A stretch of DNA of 64,000 bases, taken from assembly GCA_964552955.1 (NCBI GenBank), contig CAZKIU010000014.1, positions 22,819 through 86,818 on the forward strand, in the 5' to 3' direction. The translations under genes and the position numbers were made by a program. This document shows positions 16,277 to 24,369 of this stretch, piece after piece. Under the pieces are notes generated by a model that saw only the letters and a list, made by a program, of their open reading frames with translations, was not told the origin of the DNA and searched no databases. Position 1 is the stretch's first letter. Every line of letters starts with the position of its first letter. The stretch is from UBA1413 sp964552955 (GTDB lineage: Bacteria > Bacteroidota > Bacteroidia > Bacteroidales > Prolixibacteraceae).

Positions 16277-17834
16277 GCAGCGCAATTCTAAGGGGGATGT
16301 TCCGGAGTTGAGCGAGACAGGGGTCGAGCCGGCGGAGGTATCCCGACAGCAGATCGACTGCCCGCTCCTCCACCCTGTATTTCCGGAGGAGATCCATGAT
16401 GGGGTCCAGTGCATTCTGTTGAACCGCCTGGCGGATGAGGGTCATTTCCTCTTCATCGGCCTCTTCAGCAAGGAGGGATATGGCTACTGAGGGGTTTCTC
16501 CATGACGACGCTTCGCCGGGGTCGGTGATGTCTTCAAGGTCATCCATCAGCTGGTAGGCGGTCCCCATCAGATGACTGAACTCTTCCAGGAGCGCGAGGG
16601 AATTCTCATCAGCACCGCCGGCCACCGCACCGGTAAGGAGCGATACTTTAAAGGCCTCGGCGGTTTTGTTGTTGAAAATCTGGAGTATCTCCACCAGGGG
16701 AAGGATTTCGTTGTTCTTCCTGGCCATCAGTTCGGCCCCCTGTCCGGCCGCCATGACCCGTTGACCGGTAGAGATGATCCCCAGCCATTTTTTCACCACC
16801 GCAGGGTCGGCCTCACATCCGGCCATCAGCCGGTATCCCTCCCCGATGAGGAGGTCTCCGGTATTGATCGCCACCGGAATGCCATACTTTTTATGAGTGG
16901 TTTCCTTTCCATACCGCTGGTCGTCGTCGTCCTCAACATCATCGTGCACCAGGGAAGCCTTATGGAAGCACTCCACCGACAGGGCCAGATGGGTGAGCAT
17001 ATGGGGGTCGGGCACCCCGCAATAGGCCTGGTATGCCAGCAGGGTAAGCATAGGTCTGATCCTTTTCCCGCCGGCGAGCAGGATTTCCCTGACGATATCA
17101 TCGGTCACACTCCGGCCCAGGCCAAGCACCTGGTCTATGTTTTCCGGAGAAAAAAGAGAGGAAGTCTGTTCCCTGAGGTGGTGGAGGTTCATCATTCGGT
17201 AACCACTTACCTGATCACGGAGCCTGATCTCCTCCAGAACCCATTCCAGATCGGCCCTGGTATCGAGGCAGCCGTTGGAAAGGAGCGGTACGCCAATGGC
17301 CGGGACCGAATACTTGTGGACTGACGCAAAAATCTTCTGCAGCACTTCCATGCAGCCCACCCCAATGATCGCGTCGACCTGGCCGCTCTCGACCAGCCGC
17401 GATGCAATGGTGGTTCCTTCGGCCACAACGGTGATATAACCGAGCTTTTCTGCCTCCTGCAGGAGCCCGGAGATCTGGCAATTCCCGCAGGCGTTGCAGA
17501 GTAACCCGAGTTCATCTTCCTCCGCACGGCATAATTTACTGTTTTTAAGACACTGGGGAAGTAAGAGCATCCGCCGCTGGTAGGGGATGGAGCCGACCAC
17601 CGGCCTCCAGATGGCATTGCCGGCGCAGATCATCACAAAGGCCTTGTACTGTTCCTCCCATCCCTGCTGTGCAAGCAGCAGATCAGCCATCCCGGACAGC
17701 CGATCATACGACACCGGTGGAGTCTCCCCCCTTTCAGCCATCCAGCTCACACTTCTCCTGCGGATCACGCCCCTGAGCACTTCGTCAGCAGGAACCCGCA
17801 GCGGCAATTTGCTATCCGTATAGATTTCCTTCAT
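16239..17834 (-). CDS. DUF116 domain fused to trans-polyprenyl diphosphate synthase
   Basis: The ATG at 17834 gives 531 aa. Residues 1-210 fit DUF116, with cysteines at about 95 and 102 (LPQCLKNSKLC), 113, 116 and 119 (LLCNACGNC), 161 (GVGCMEV) and 189 (SNGCLDT). They probably bind an iron-sulfur cluster. Residues about 230-530 are an isoprenyl diphosphate synthase with GGKRIRP, the first Asp-rich motif DDVED (298-302) and the second DDLED (431-435). The synthase would elongate DMAPP/GPP with IPP. A TTG start at 17843 would overlap the radical SAM gene by 4 bp; the ATG leaves 5 bp. The fusion couples chain synthesis to a redox domain. Its product length cannot be read reliably. Confidence 0.85.
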   Translation of the reverse strand: MKEIYTDSKLPLRVPADEVLRGVIRRRSVSWMAERGETPPVSYDRLSGMADLLLAQQGWEEQYKAFVMICAGNAIWRPVVGSIPYQRRMLLLPQCLKNSKLCRAEEDELGLLCNACGNCQISGLLQEAEKLGYITVVAEGTTIASRLVESGQVDAIIGVGCMEVLQKIFASVHKYSVPAIGVPLLSNGCLDTRADLEWVLEEIRLRDQVSGYRMMNLHHLREQTSSLFSPENIDQVLGLGRSVTDDIVREILLAGGKRIRPMLTLLAYQAYCGVPDPHMLTHLALSVECFHKASLVHDDVEDDDDQRYGKETTHKKYGIPVAINTGDLLIGEGYRLMAGCEADPAVVKKWLGIISTGQRVMAAGQGAELMARKNNEILPLVEILQIFNNKTAEAFKVSLLTGAVAGGADENSLALLEEFSHLMGTAYQLMDDLEDITDPGEASSWRNPSVAISLLAEEADEEEMTLIRQAVQQNALDPIMDLLRKYRVEERAVDLLSGYLRRLDPCLAQLRNIPLRIALHELVGKAFSKYL

Positions 17835-17839
17835 AAACG

Positions 17840-19018
17840 TCAACCATAAGCCCCCATCCCAAAGAAGAGGGTTTTCTTTGCTATCCTGTAAAGCAGGCTT
17901 TTCTCGGCGATGACCTCACAGGAACCATGACTGGGAACCACCGGCGCAGTGGCCAGCTTCTCAAAATAATCAGGCCGTCCTGAGTTATTGATGGACTGAT
18001 GTCGCAGAGCAAAACCAGTGAGCCAGGCCGGATCTTCCATCAGAACACACCCTTTGGTTTTCCCGTGGATCTCCTTTCTGAAGCCCCTGAGCATTTCCGA
18101 CGCTTCATAAACCCGTTCCAGATCCCCGTCATCCACATTTTCCCGGGCCATCTGAACCACCGGGCAGGGTTCTATATAACCCGAAGGGGTGATATGGTGA
18201 CTCAGTCCGTCGGCTGCCGGACAGAAAGGTTCGCCATTGGCATGCCAGTAAGAATCGATCAGCACCATGGGCAGCCGCATGCGGCCTTCCACCAGGAACT
18301 TCCTGAGCCTCAGAATATCGTCAGCTGAAAGGGCAAGCTCGTAGTTGGGCTGCCTCCCTGCCGGCCGGTAGATATAGTACCAAAGATACAACACCCCCTG
18401 ATCGTGAAGCATCTGCACGAACTCCTCCGAGAGAGCCATCTCCATGTTCGATTTGCAGACGCTGATGGCCACACCGGTCAGCAGTCCCGCCGAAACCGAA
18501 GTCCTGATGGCTTCCAGGGTACGATGATAGACCCTTTGTCCGCCCCGCCGTATGTCGGCCACGCTCTCATCTCCTTCAAAGCTGATGAGCGGGGTCACAT
18601 TCCCTGCTTTTTTCAGCCGTTCCGCAGTGGCCGCATTCAGAAGCGTGCCATTGGTGAAGAGCTGGAAATAACAACCGGGATTTTTTTCAAAAATACCATG
18701 CAATTGCTTATGCATCAGAGGCTCTCCGCCAAGAATTCCAAAGAAGTAAGATCCCTTTTTCTTCCCCGCTTCGATGATGGCATCGATCCTTTCCGGAGGC
18801 ATGCTGACCCGGGGACCGCCGGTCTCCACCCAGCAACCCTGGCAATGGAGGTTGCAGTCGTTGGTGACGGAAATAAACTGAAATGCCGGGAAGAGTTTCC
18901 CCTTTTTGCTTCTCCTGCGGAACCGCATGAAGCCCGAAATGCCCTTCACCCCCATATTGAGGATGAATTTCCGGCGACAGCGCCGGTCGGCTTTCAGGAA
19001 GTTTTTCAGTATGGACAT
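17840..19018 (-). CDS. Radical SAM enzyme with C-terminal cysteine-rich domain
   Basis: The protein has 392 aa. The AdoMet-cluster motif is CNLHCQGC (C55, C59, C62), followed by GILGGEPLMH (the GGEP motif), FQLFTNGTLL and ISFEGDE, the usual order in the radical SAM barrel. The C-terminal third has cysteines in GEPFCPAADGLSH, SGYIEPCPVVQ, KGCVLME and GSCEVI. These resemble a SPASM-like auxiliary cluster domain. A basic N-terminus (LKADRRCRRKF, MRFRRRSKKGK) may bind membrane or a phosphorylated lipid. It lies 8 bp after the ferredoxin-like gene and just before the DUF116-prenyl synthase, so a role in modifying the isoprenoid product or a partner is inferred. It does not look like HpnH beyond the shared fold. 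Confidence 0.85.
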   Translation of the reverse strand: MSILKNFLKADRRCRRKFILNMGVKGISGFMRFRRRSKKGKLFPAFQFISVTNDCNLHCQGCWVETGGPRVSMPPERIDAIIEAGKKKGSYFFGILGGEPLMHKQLHGIFEKNPGCYFQLFTNGTLLNAATAERLKKAGNVTPLISFEGDESVADIRRGGQRVYHRTLEAIRTSVSAGLLTGVAISVCKSNMEMALSEEFVQMLHDQGVLYLWYYIYRPAGRQPNYELALSADDILRLRKFLVEGRMRLPMVLIDSYWHANGEPFCPAADGLSHHITPSGYIEPCPVVQMARENVDDGDLERVYEASEMLRGFRKEIHGKTKGCVLMEDPAWLTGFALRHQSINNSGRPDYFEKLATAPVVPSHGSCEVIAEKSLLYRIAKKTLFFGMGAYG

Positions 19019-19026
19019 GGGGTCTG

Positions 19027-19815
19027 TTATTTGAGGTGGCCTTCCTGAAGCGCGGCATTCCTCTCGTCGATAGCCCGTTTCATCTCATTCTCCCTGATAA
19101 TGGATGCTCTCCTGGCTTTTCTCTTCTGCAGGGCAGCATAAATATCGTTCCCCAGGATGGCTTCAATATCCTGGGCCTGCCGCTTTTGTTCGGCCACTTC
19201 ATCAATGGCATCGGACCCGCCAATGGCGCCCCCTTGCTTATATTTGGGAAAGATGATCGCTGTGACCGGGCAGATCCGCGCGCAGGCCGGGCACTGGTTC
19301 TTACACCCCTGGGGATAGACCACCTTCACTGCCTCCGCCGTCTTCTCATATACCCCGAACAGGCAAAAGTCAGCACATTGTCCGCATACCGTACATCGCA
19401 CATCATCGATCACAGGATACCATGAGGGCCATCCGGAATCTTCACTGATTTCAGTGATGTGTGGAACGCCGTCACCAGCGGCAAACCGCTCCACCTGGCC
19501 GACCACCTCTTCCGGCTCAGTTTCTTGCAGATTAATATAACGGATGGTTAAGGCATTAATGCCATCACCGATCACCTGCTTCAGCAGCAAGCGCATGGTC
19601 CGCGGGTAACACCCGATAACCAGCAACTCAGAATATCCGGAAATGTCTTCCTTGATTTTACCGGGATTTACAGCGACCATTCCGCAAAGGTCGGAAACCA
19701 CCAGGCAACGGGCGTTCAGGGGTTCCAGAGAGGATCTGATCTCTCCAATGATCCCGGGGTCGAACACGCCACCCTGGCAATCACACAACAAAATCCCTTT
19801 TTTTTGTTCACTCAT
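19027..19815 (-). CDS. HdrA-like N-terminal domain with 2[4Fe-4S] ferredoxin domain
   Basis: The ATG at 19815 gives 262 aa. The first half (GILLCDCQGGVFDP, ARCLVVSDLCG, LLVIGCYPRTMRLLL) resembles the N-terminal region of heterodisulfide reductase subunit A, where conserved cysteines frame a cluster site. The second half is a 2[4Fe-4S] ferredoxin: CTVCGQCADFC, then CKNQCPACARICPVTAI. The C-terminal tail is charged and helical. It probably carries electrons for the radical SAM enzyme or the DUF116 domain encoded next. It is the first gene of the cluster, with 8 bp to the radical SAM start. An in-frame start at 19887 adds 24 polar residues with no family similarity, so the ATG beginning MSEQKKGILL is preferred. 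Confidence 0.8.
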   Translation of the reverse strand: MSEQKKGILLCDCQGGVFDPGIIGEIRSSLEPLNARCLVVSDLCGMVAVNPGKIKEDISGYSELLVIGCYPRTMRLLLKQVIGDGINALTIRYINLQETEPEEVVGQVERFAAGDGVPHITEISEDSGWPSWYPVIDDVRCTVCGQCADFCLFGVYEKTAEAVKVVYPQGCKNQCPACARICPVTAIIFPKYKQGGAIGGSDAIDEVAEQKRQAQDIEAILGNDIYAALQKRKARRASIIRENEMKRAIDERNAALQEGHLK

Positions 19816-19998
19816 GCGATGTATAAACTTTGATCTAATGGATGAAATCCTGTCTCCGGCACGAAGAGAGTGGTCCCCATCGCTCACGTCGTAAAAATAT
19901 CATAATTATTTTAAAGGAACAGGGGCACTGCCGTCAAGAACCATCACGCCAAGCTTTCCCACCCATCCGAAAAAGAGATACATAGGTGACTACATTGA

Positions 19999-22900
19999 CT
20001 ATTTTATGACTATTTTATGGGTGACAATATCTCTTCCTAAAAGAATATTTACAAAATATATTCCTTCCTCCAGGCACTTTAAATTTACCTGATGAGTTGT
20101 TCTGATAATGGATTTGTCAAATTTTATGTGGTCACATAGAACCCCGGTTATTGAGAAAATGTTAACCACAACTTCTCCCGTATAATCGGCATCGATGTCT
20201 ATGGTAAAATTTCCATTATTTGGATTTGGATATATAGAAACCAGATCACTACTATTCATTGGAATTCTATCAATAGCGGTAAGAGATTTAAAGTGAGCGA
20301 CAATATCCTGGCGCTCATATGTCTCAAAGGAATAATTACTATTTGTTGATACTTCAACTCCATCTATACTCCAATAATCAAAAGTGTACCCATCGTTTGG
20401 ATGAGCTGCTAAAGTAACGCTATCGCCATAAAAATAGAGACCTGATCCGACAGTAGTACCCGAATGATCCGGAATAACCGAAGCATTAACAGCGCAGGTA
20501 TAATCCTGGTTTACAATAATCTGCAGACTGCAATTCAAACCTCCATAACTTACATATAGTGTATCTGGTCCTTGATGGGTGGCTTTTATAATCCCCTGAG
20601 ACAGAACAACTGCATTTCCTGTTTTTGTACAATATTGGACATCCGCCAATGTGGTTATATCTCTGATAATGCCGTCAGAAAACAAACATGCAACCCGAAC
20701 TGATGATTTTAACCCTTGTGGGAGTTCTAATAACGATTCATCAGGATAGGTGATGACCAGGGATTTTGCCTGGGCATTTGGAGAAACAGTTACAAAAACA
20801 GAATCTATATATACATTCCCCGCCATGTCTGAGCCAAATACATACATTTGAATACGTCCGATGTTGCAAGAAGGGACAGGATATGAAAAACGCATACTTG
20901 CAGCAGTCGTACTTTTTATAAAAACTGAATCCTGTGACTCTTTGGCTACAAATATCATATTTTTCACTTGAGCCGTTCTTGCAACCATTATTGTAATTGA
21001 ATCTCCACTGTTCGCGGTTAAATCTATATTTGGCAATAGAAAATAAACACTATCGTTTTTATTAACAGCGGATTTCAATCCTGCCAACCTGTTTTTTGTG
21101 TTTGCCTTAAAATCTAAGGTCGGAGGATTAAATCCCACTGTTGAAAACGCTGCATCAGAACTTGGCAACATTAACAGCTTTGATATTCTATTCTTTACGG
21201 TTGCATTTTTGGGAGAACCACAATGCCACTCATTTTCAACAAGTGTGGAAGGACTAAGGCCACCTCTCTGGCTGCTGACAGCAACGACAATGTCATTAGC
21301 TTCATTAAATATATCATTTGTAACTGAATCTACATGCATTTCAGGATATTCAAGCTGGTAGGCCAATTGTAGTACCATGCCCAATAAATCATGACCAACT
21401 CCTGAAGTTATAACTGGACTTTCTGTTACAATGGTATGGCTTGGTACTCTATTTTTGTTTAATACCGAACTGCCATTTAACAAAGTTCTTGTTGCAAAGC
21501 TTGTAACTTGTAAATCATCCACAGCTTTCCCCTTTAGCCCAAATTTTTCTCTAATTGAAGGAAGTTCAAATAAAACATTGGCTCCCTGAGAACCGGAATG
21601 AGGAGTATTAACAGTAATCAATTTATGAATGTCATTATCATAACAACTACTTTGTAGATATAAACGGCTCAATATTCCTCCCATACTGTGACCCACAATA
21701 TCAACTTTAGAAACAGCATATCCCTTTTTAATGATATACTCTTTAACCTTTCTGATATTTGTGGGTAAAACAAAAGCATTTTCTGCAAATGAGCTCAAAT
21801 TAGTTTCCCTATAATCTACACACAAAACCTGTTCACTTATATAACATGTTGATCTTGAATGCAAATCTTCTCTTAGATCGGCAAAGCAGGCTGAATTGGA
21901 ATTGAGCCCGTGTATAAGCAATACCGGAGGACGAATAATATCAATGGTATCATATAAAGCATACCCATTACCGCTATAACTATTGTTATTAATTACTATT
22001 TGAACCACTACTTTTCTATTCCAGTCCGTATTGTTCGTATCATCAGAAAACACATCGGGAGCTACATAGAAAATATTTTCCGGCAAATAGGTAAGATTCA
22101 GATAAGGAGCTGTTGCCTGAAAAATCGAAGTACCGATTTGTCCAACTGGTATATTGTTACCATTGATATCCTTCACTTTAATCTCAACTCTCTCTACGGC
22201 TATGCTTTGATCCTTCCTGGTCAGGCTGATTCTTACTGCTGAAGAACCATCTGCTACCACTCCGACCGGGTGTGCGGGCATTCCAGGTATTCTTGAAATG
22301 GTCCAGTTGTTTTCTAAGCTAAAAGGATTACTACTGCAATCAGTGCTGTAAGTTGCCCAAGGGTCTTTATGCCAGCTATAAGGAAAAGAAGAATTTGATA
22401 AAGCAGCTATAGGATCGTCAACTTCAATACAATACAAATCAGCATTTGAATAAGCCTTCATCTGTTTTATGATATTATTATTGCCGTTTTTCAAATTGAG
22501 GGATGTCAGGTTGTTTCCCGCGCAGTTTAAATCAGATAGAGCAGCATTATTCTCAAGATTGAGGGATGTCAGGTTATTTCCCGCGCAGTTTAAATCAGTG
22601 AGAGCTGTACTATTCTCAAGATTGAGAGATGTAATATCATTTGCAGAACAATCCAGATCAGTTAGAGCTGTGTTATGGCCTAGAATTAAACTTGTTAAAT
22701 GATTGGCCTCGCAAGACAGCATCTTTAATTTCTGACAATCACTGACATCCAGGATGGTTAACTGATTGCCTTCGCATTGCAACGCCTGCAAATTCAAACA
22801 CCCATTTAGTTTCAAACTAGCCAATTGATTGGTATAACACCATAAGATTGTCAGATTTGAACACCCACTTACATCTAAACGAGTTAACTGATTACTGCAA

Positions 22901-23487
22901 CACTCTAAAAAAGACAAATCCGAACGACCAGCTACATCAATACTGGTTAACTGATTGCATCCGAGAGCCAAGGACTGTAAATCCGGACACCCACTTATGT
23001 TAATATGGGTTAACATATTGCCAGAACACACTAAAGAAGTCAATTTCGAACACCCACTTAAATTAAGAGTGGTTAACTGATTGTCAGAACACCACAAAGA
23101 AGTCAAATCTGAACACCCACTTACATCAAGACTGCTTAATTGATTGCCTTCACAGCTCAAGGTCTGTAAAACAGGGCAACCATTTACTTTTAAACTAGTT
23201 AAATGATTATTATATTCGGATACACACTCTAAGATATGTAGAGAGGAACAACCCGTTACATCCAAGCTTCCTCTCATGTTCTGAAGATATAATGAATAAA
23301 GCCGATATGGTTTTTTACTTTGATCCCAATTTATACAATTCCACGATCCTCCTTGTGATGTGATGTGCCTTAGTACTTCCACATCGGCTGAGTTATATTC
23401 ATCTCCAAAGTCTTGTGCAATAAGTGAAGAATTTGAGCAAATAAGAATTAACAAAAGAATCCAGATTTGTGAAGCAACTGTTTTCAT
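19999..23487 (-). CDS. Secreted LRR / alpha-beta hydrolase protein with type IX sorting domain
   Basis: The 1162-aa protein starts with a signal peptide (ILLLILICSNSSLIAQ). Residues 75-335 are about 12 leucine-rich repeats of 21-23 residues with a Cys ladder (LxxLxCxxNxLxxLxVSGC), as in internalin-J-type repeats. Residues about 520-700 form a lipase-like alpha/beta hydrolase: oxyanion LLIHGLNS (524-531) and nucleophile elbow GHSMGG (599-604). Residues about 1000-1075 resemble a divergent InlB B-repeat (GYTFDYWSIDG). The last 80 residues are a T9SS sorting domain (SIYPNPNNGNFTIDI...GIYFVNI). It would be exported by the porU/porV system to the surface or medium. Codon use is far more AT-rich than the neighbours, which suggests horizontal acquisition. 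The substrate is unknown. Confidence 0.85.
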   Translation of the reverse strand: MKTVASQIWILLLILICSNSSLIAQDFGDEYNSADVEVLRHITSQGGSWNCINWDQSKKPYRLYSLYLQNMRGSLDVTGCSSLHILECVSEYNNHLTSLKVNGCPVLQTLSCEGNQLSSLDVSGCSDLTSLWCSDNQLTTLNLSGCSKLTSLVCSGNMLTHINISGCPDLQSLALGCNQLTSIDVAGRSDLSFLECCSNQLTRLDVSGCSNLTILWCYTNQLASLKLNGCLNLQALQCEGNQLTILDVSDCQKLKMLSCEANHLTSLILGHNTALTDLDCSANDITSLNLENSTALTDLNCAGNNLTSLNLENNAALSDLNCAGNNLTSLNLKNGNNNIIKQMKAYSNADLYCIEVDDPIAALSNSSFPYSWHKDPWATYSTDCSSNPFSLENNWTISRIPGMPAHPVGVVADGSSAVRISLTRKDQSIAVERVEIKVKDINGNNIPVGQIGTSIFQATAPYLNLTYLPENIFYVAPDVFSDDTNNTDWNRKVVVQIVINNNSYSGNGYALYDTIDIIRPPVLLIHGLNSNSACFADLREDLHSRSTCYISEQVLCVDYRETNLSSFAENAFVLPTNIRKVKEYIIKKGYAVSKVDIVGHSMGGILSRLYLQSSCYDNDIHKLITVNTPHSGSQGANVLFELPSIREKFGLKGKAVDDLQVTSFATRTLLNGSSVLNKNRVPSHTIVTESPVITSGVGHDLLGMVLQLAYQLEYPEMHVDSVTNDIFNEANDIVVAVSSQRGGLSPSTLVENEWHCGSPKNATVKNRISKLLMLPSSDAAFSTVGFNPPTLDFKANTKNRLAGLKSAVNKNDSVYFLLPNIDLTANSGDSITIMVARTAQVKNMIFVAKESQDSVFIKSTTAASMRFSYPVPSCNIGRIQMYVFGSDMAGNVYIDSVFVTVSPNAQAKSLVITYPDESLLELPQGLKSSVRVACLFSDGIIRDITTLADVQYCTKTGNAVVLSQGIIKATHQGPDTLYVSYGGLNCSLQIIVNQDYTCAVNASVIPDHSGTTVGSGLYFYGDSVTLAAHPNDGYTFDYWSIDGVEVSTNSNYSFETYERQDIVAHFKSLTAIDRIPMNSSDLVSIYPNPNNGNFTIDIDADYTGEVVVNIFSITGVLCDHIKFDKSIIRTTHQVNLKCLEEGIYFVNILLGRDIVTHKIVIK
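22480..23215 (-). repeat. LRR-coding DNA repeats
   Basis: Degenerate 63-69 bp units inside the LRR/lipase gene encode the leucine-rich repeats. The three units nearest 22480-22690 are almost identical (for example AGGGATGTCAGGTT at 22499 and 22562), which indicates recent unit duplication. Confidence 0.8.
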
Positions 23488-23921
23488 AATACTTAGACAA
23501 ATGTTTTATACCAAATAGTTCTGCAGGTTGCTCGCAGCTATGACGTTAATAAGAAGAGTAACGGCTACGTGTATGAAACATTGGGTATCGTGCACTTCTT
23601 CCCCATCCGCAGAAACAAATGCCGATGCGGGCCAGAATACTTGACATATCCACCTGATTATCTATACATTATAACGCCTGTTGAATTAAATCCACTTTTA
23701 AGGATTGCAGTTTAAAAGTACCCAATTCTTTTCATAATTTAGAATCTGTTAATTTAAAATTTTATGGCTATGAGAAAGAAATCGGGTTTTATTTTGTAGC
23801 TCAGACGATTGTGTTGTTCCCTGAGTTTGAACATCTGGTGCTGACATCCCAGGGAAATGTGAAATTGTGTATCAAATTAAAAAGGAGTCACAAAACCTGT
23901 TTGCAACTCCTTGAATTTTTG
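23488..23921. other. AT-rich intergenic region with possible gene remnants
   Basis: No recognisable gene is present. On the plus strand one frame is open from about 23497 to the TAA at 23713-23715 without an ATG. Another runs from about 23685 into the tRNA at about 23935. Both give protein-like sequences (NGYVYETLGIVHFFP; FYGYEKEIGFYFVAQ) that I cannot assign. They may be eroded coding sequence or chance. Confidence 0.3.
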
Positions 23922-23994
<73 letters not shown>

Positions 23995-24369
23995 AAAGCG
24001 GCGCAAAAGTAAGTAAAAAATCTTTTCGCCAAACCTTTTTTTTGGATTTTTCAACTCCTCCACCCTCGTTAATTATCCATTGGGCTGACCACAAACCCCT
24101 TTCCGGTTATCAGCACTCCCTGGCCCGGGCCTCCCGGGTTCCGGAAGATGCGATGAGAGGATTGGTGAAATGGATTGTGAAAAGACCGGTTAAGTGAGCA
24201 GAGAGCTAAGCCCTGACGAGAGCGGAAAGGTAAGCAGAGAAGAAAGCAGTGAAGAGAGCAGTGAAGAGTGCGGTCAAGAGTGCGATGAAGAGACCGCCCA
24301 CTGGCAAAAATTCCTTTATTTCTTCATCATGTCAGGGGATTTTTTACCTTTATCCAAAAACCCGGTAAT
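23995..24369. other. Intergenic region upstream of glgB
   Basis: No gene is visible in these 375 bp. The region holds a purine-rich 12-bp tandem repeat at 24242-24289. A weak TACCTTTA box (24345-24352, one base off TAnnTTTG) lies 18 bp before the glgB ATG. Confidence 0.4.
24242..24289. repeat. 12-bp purine-rich tandem repeat (4 units)
   Basis: The units are GAAAGCAGTGAA, GAGAGCAGTGAA, GAGTGCGGTCAA and GAGTGCGATGAA, in tandem without gaps. The short frame through them has no plausible start or family and is not called as a gene. Confidence 0.65.

Noticed and set aside
22480..23215. Regular DNA repeats that could suggest CRISPR
   Set aside because: They are in-frame LRR codons of a secreted protein.
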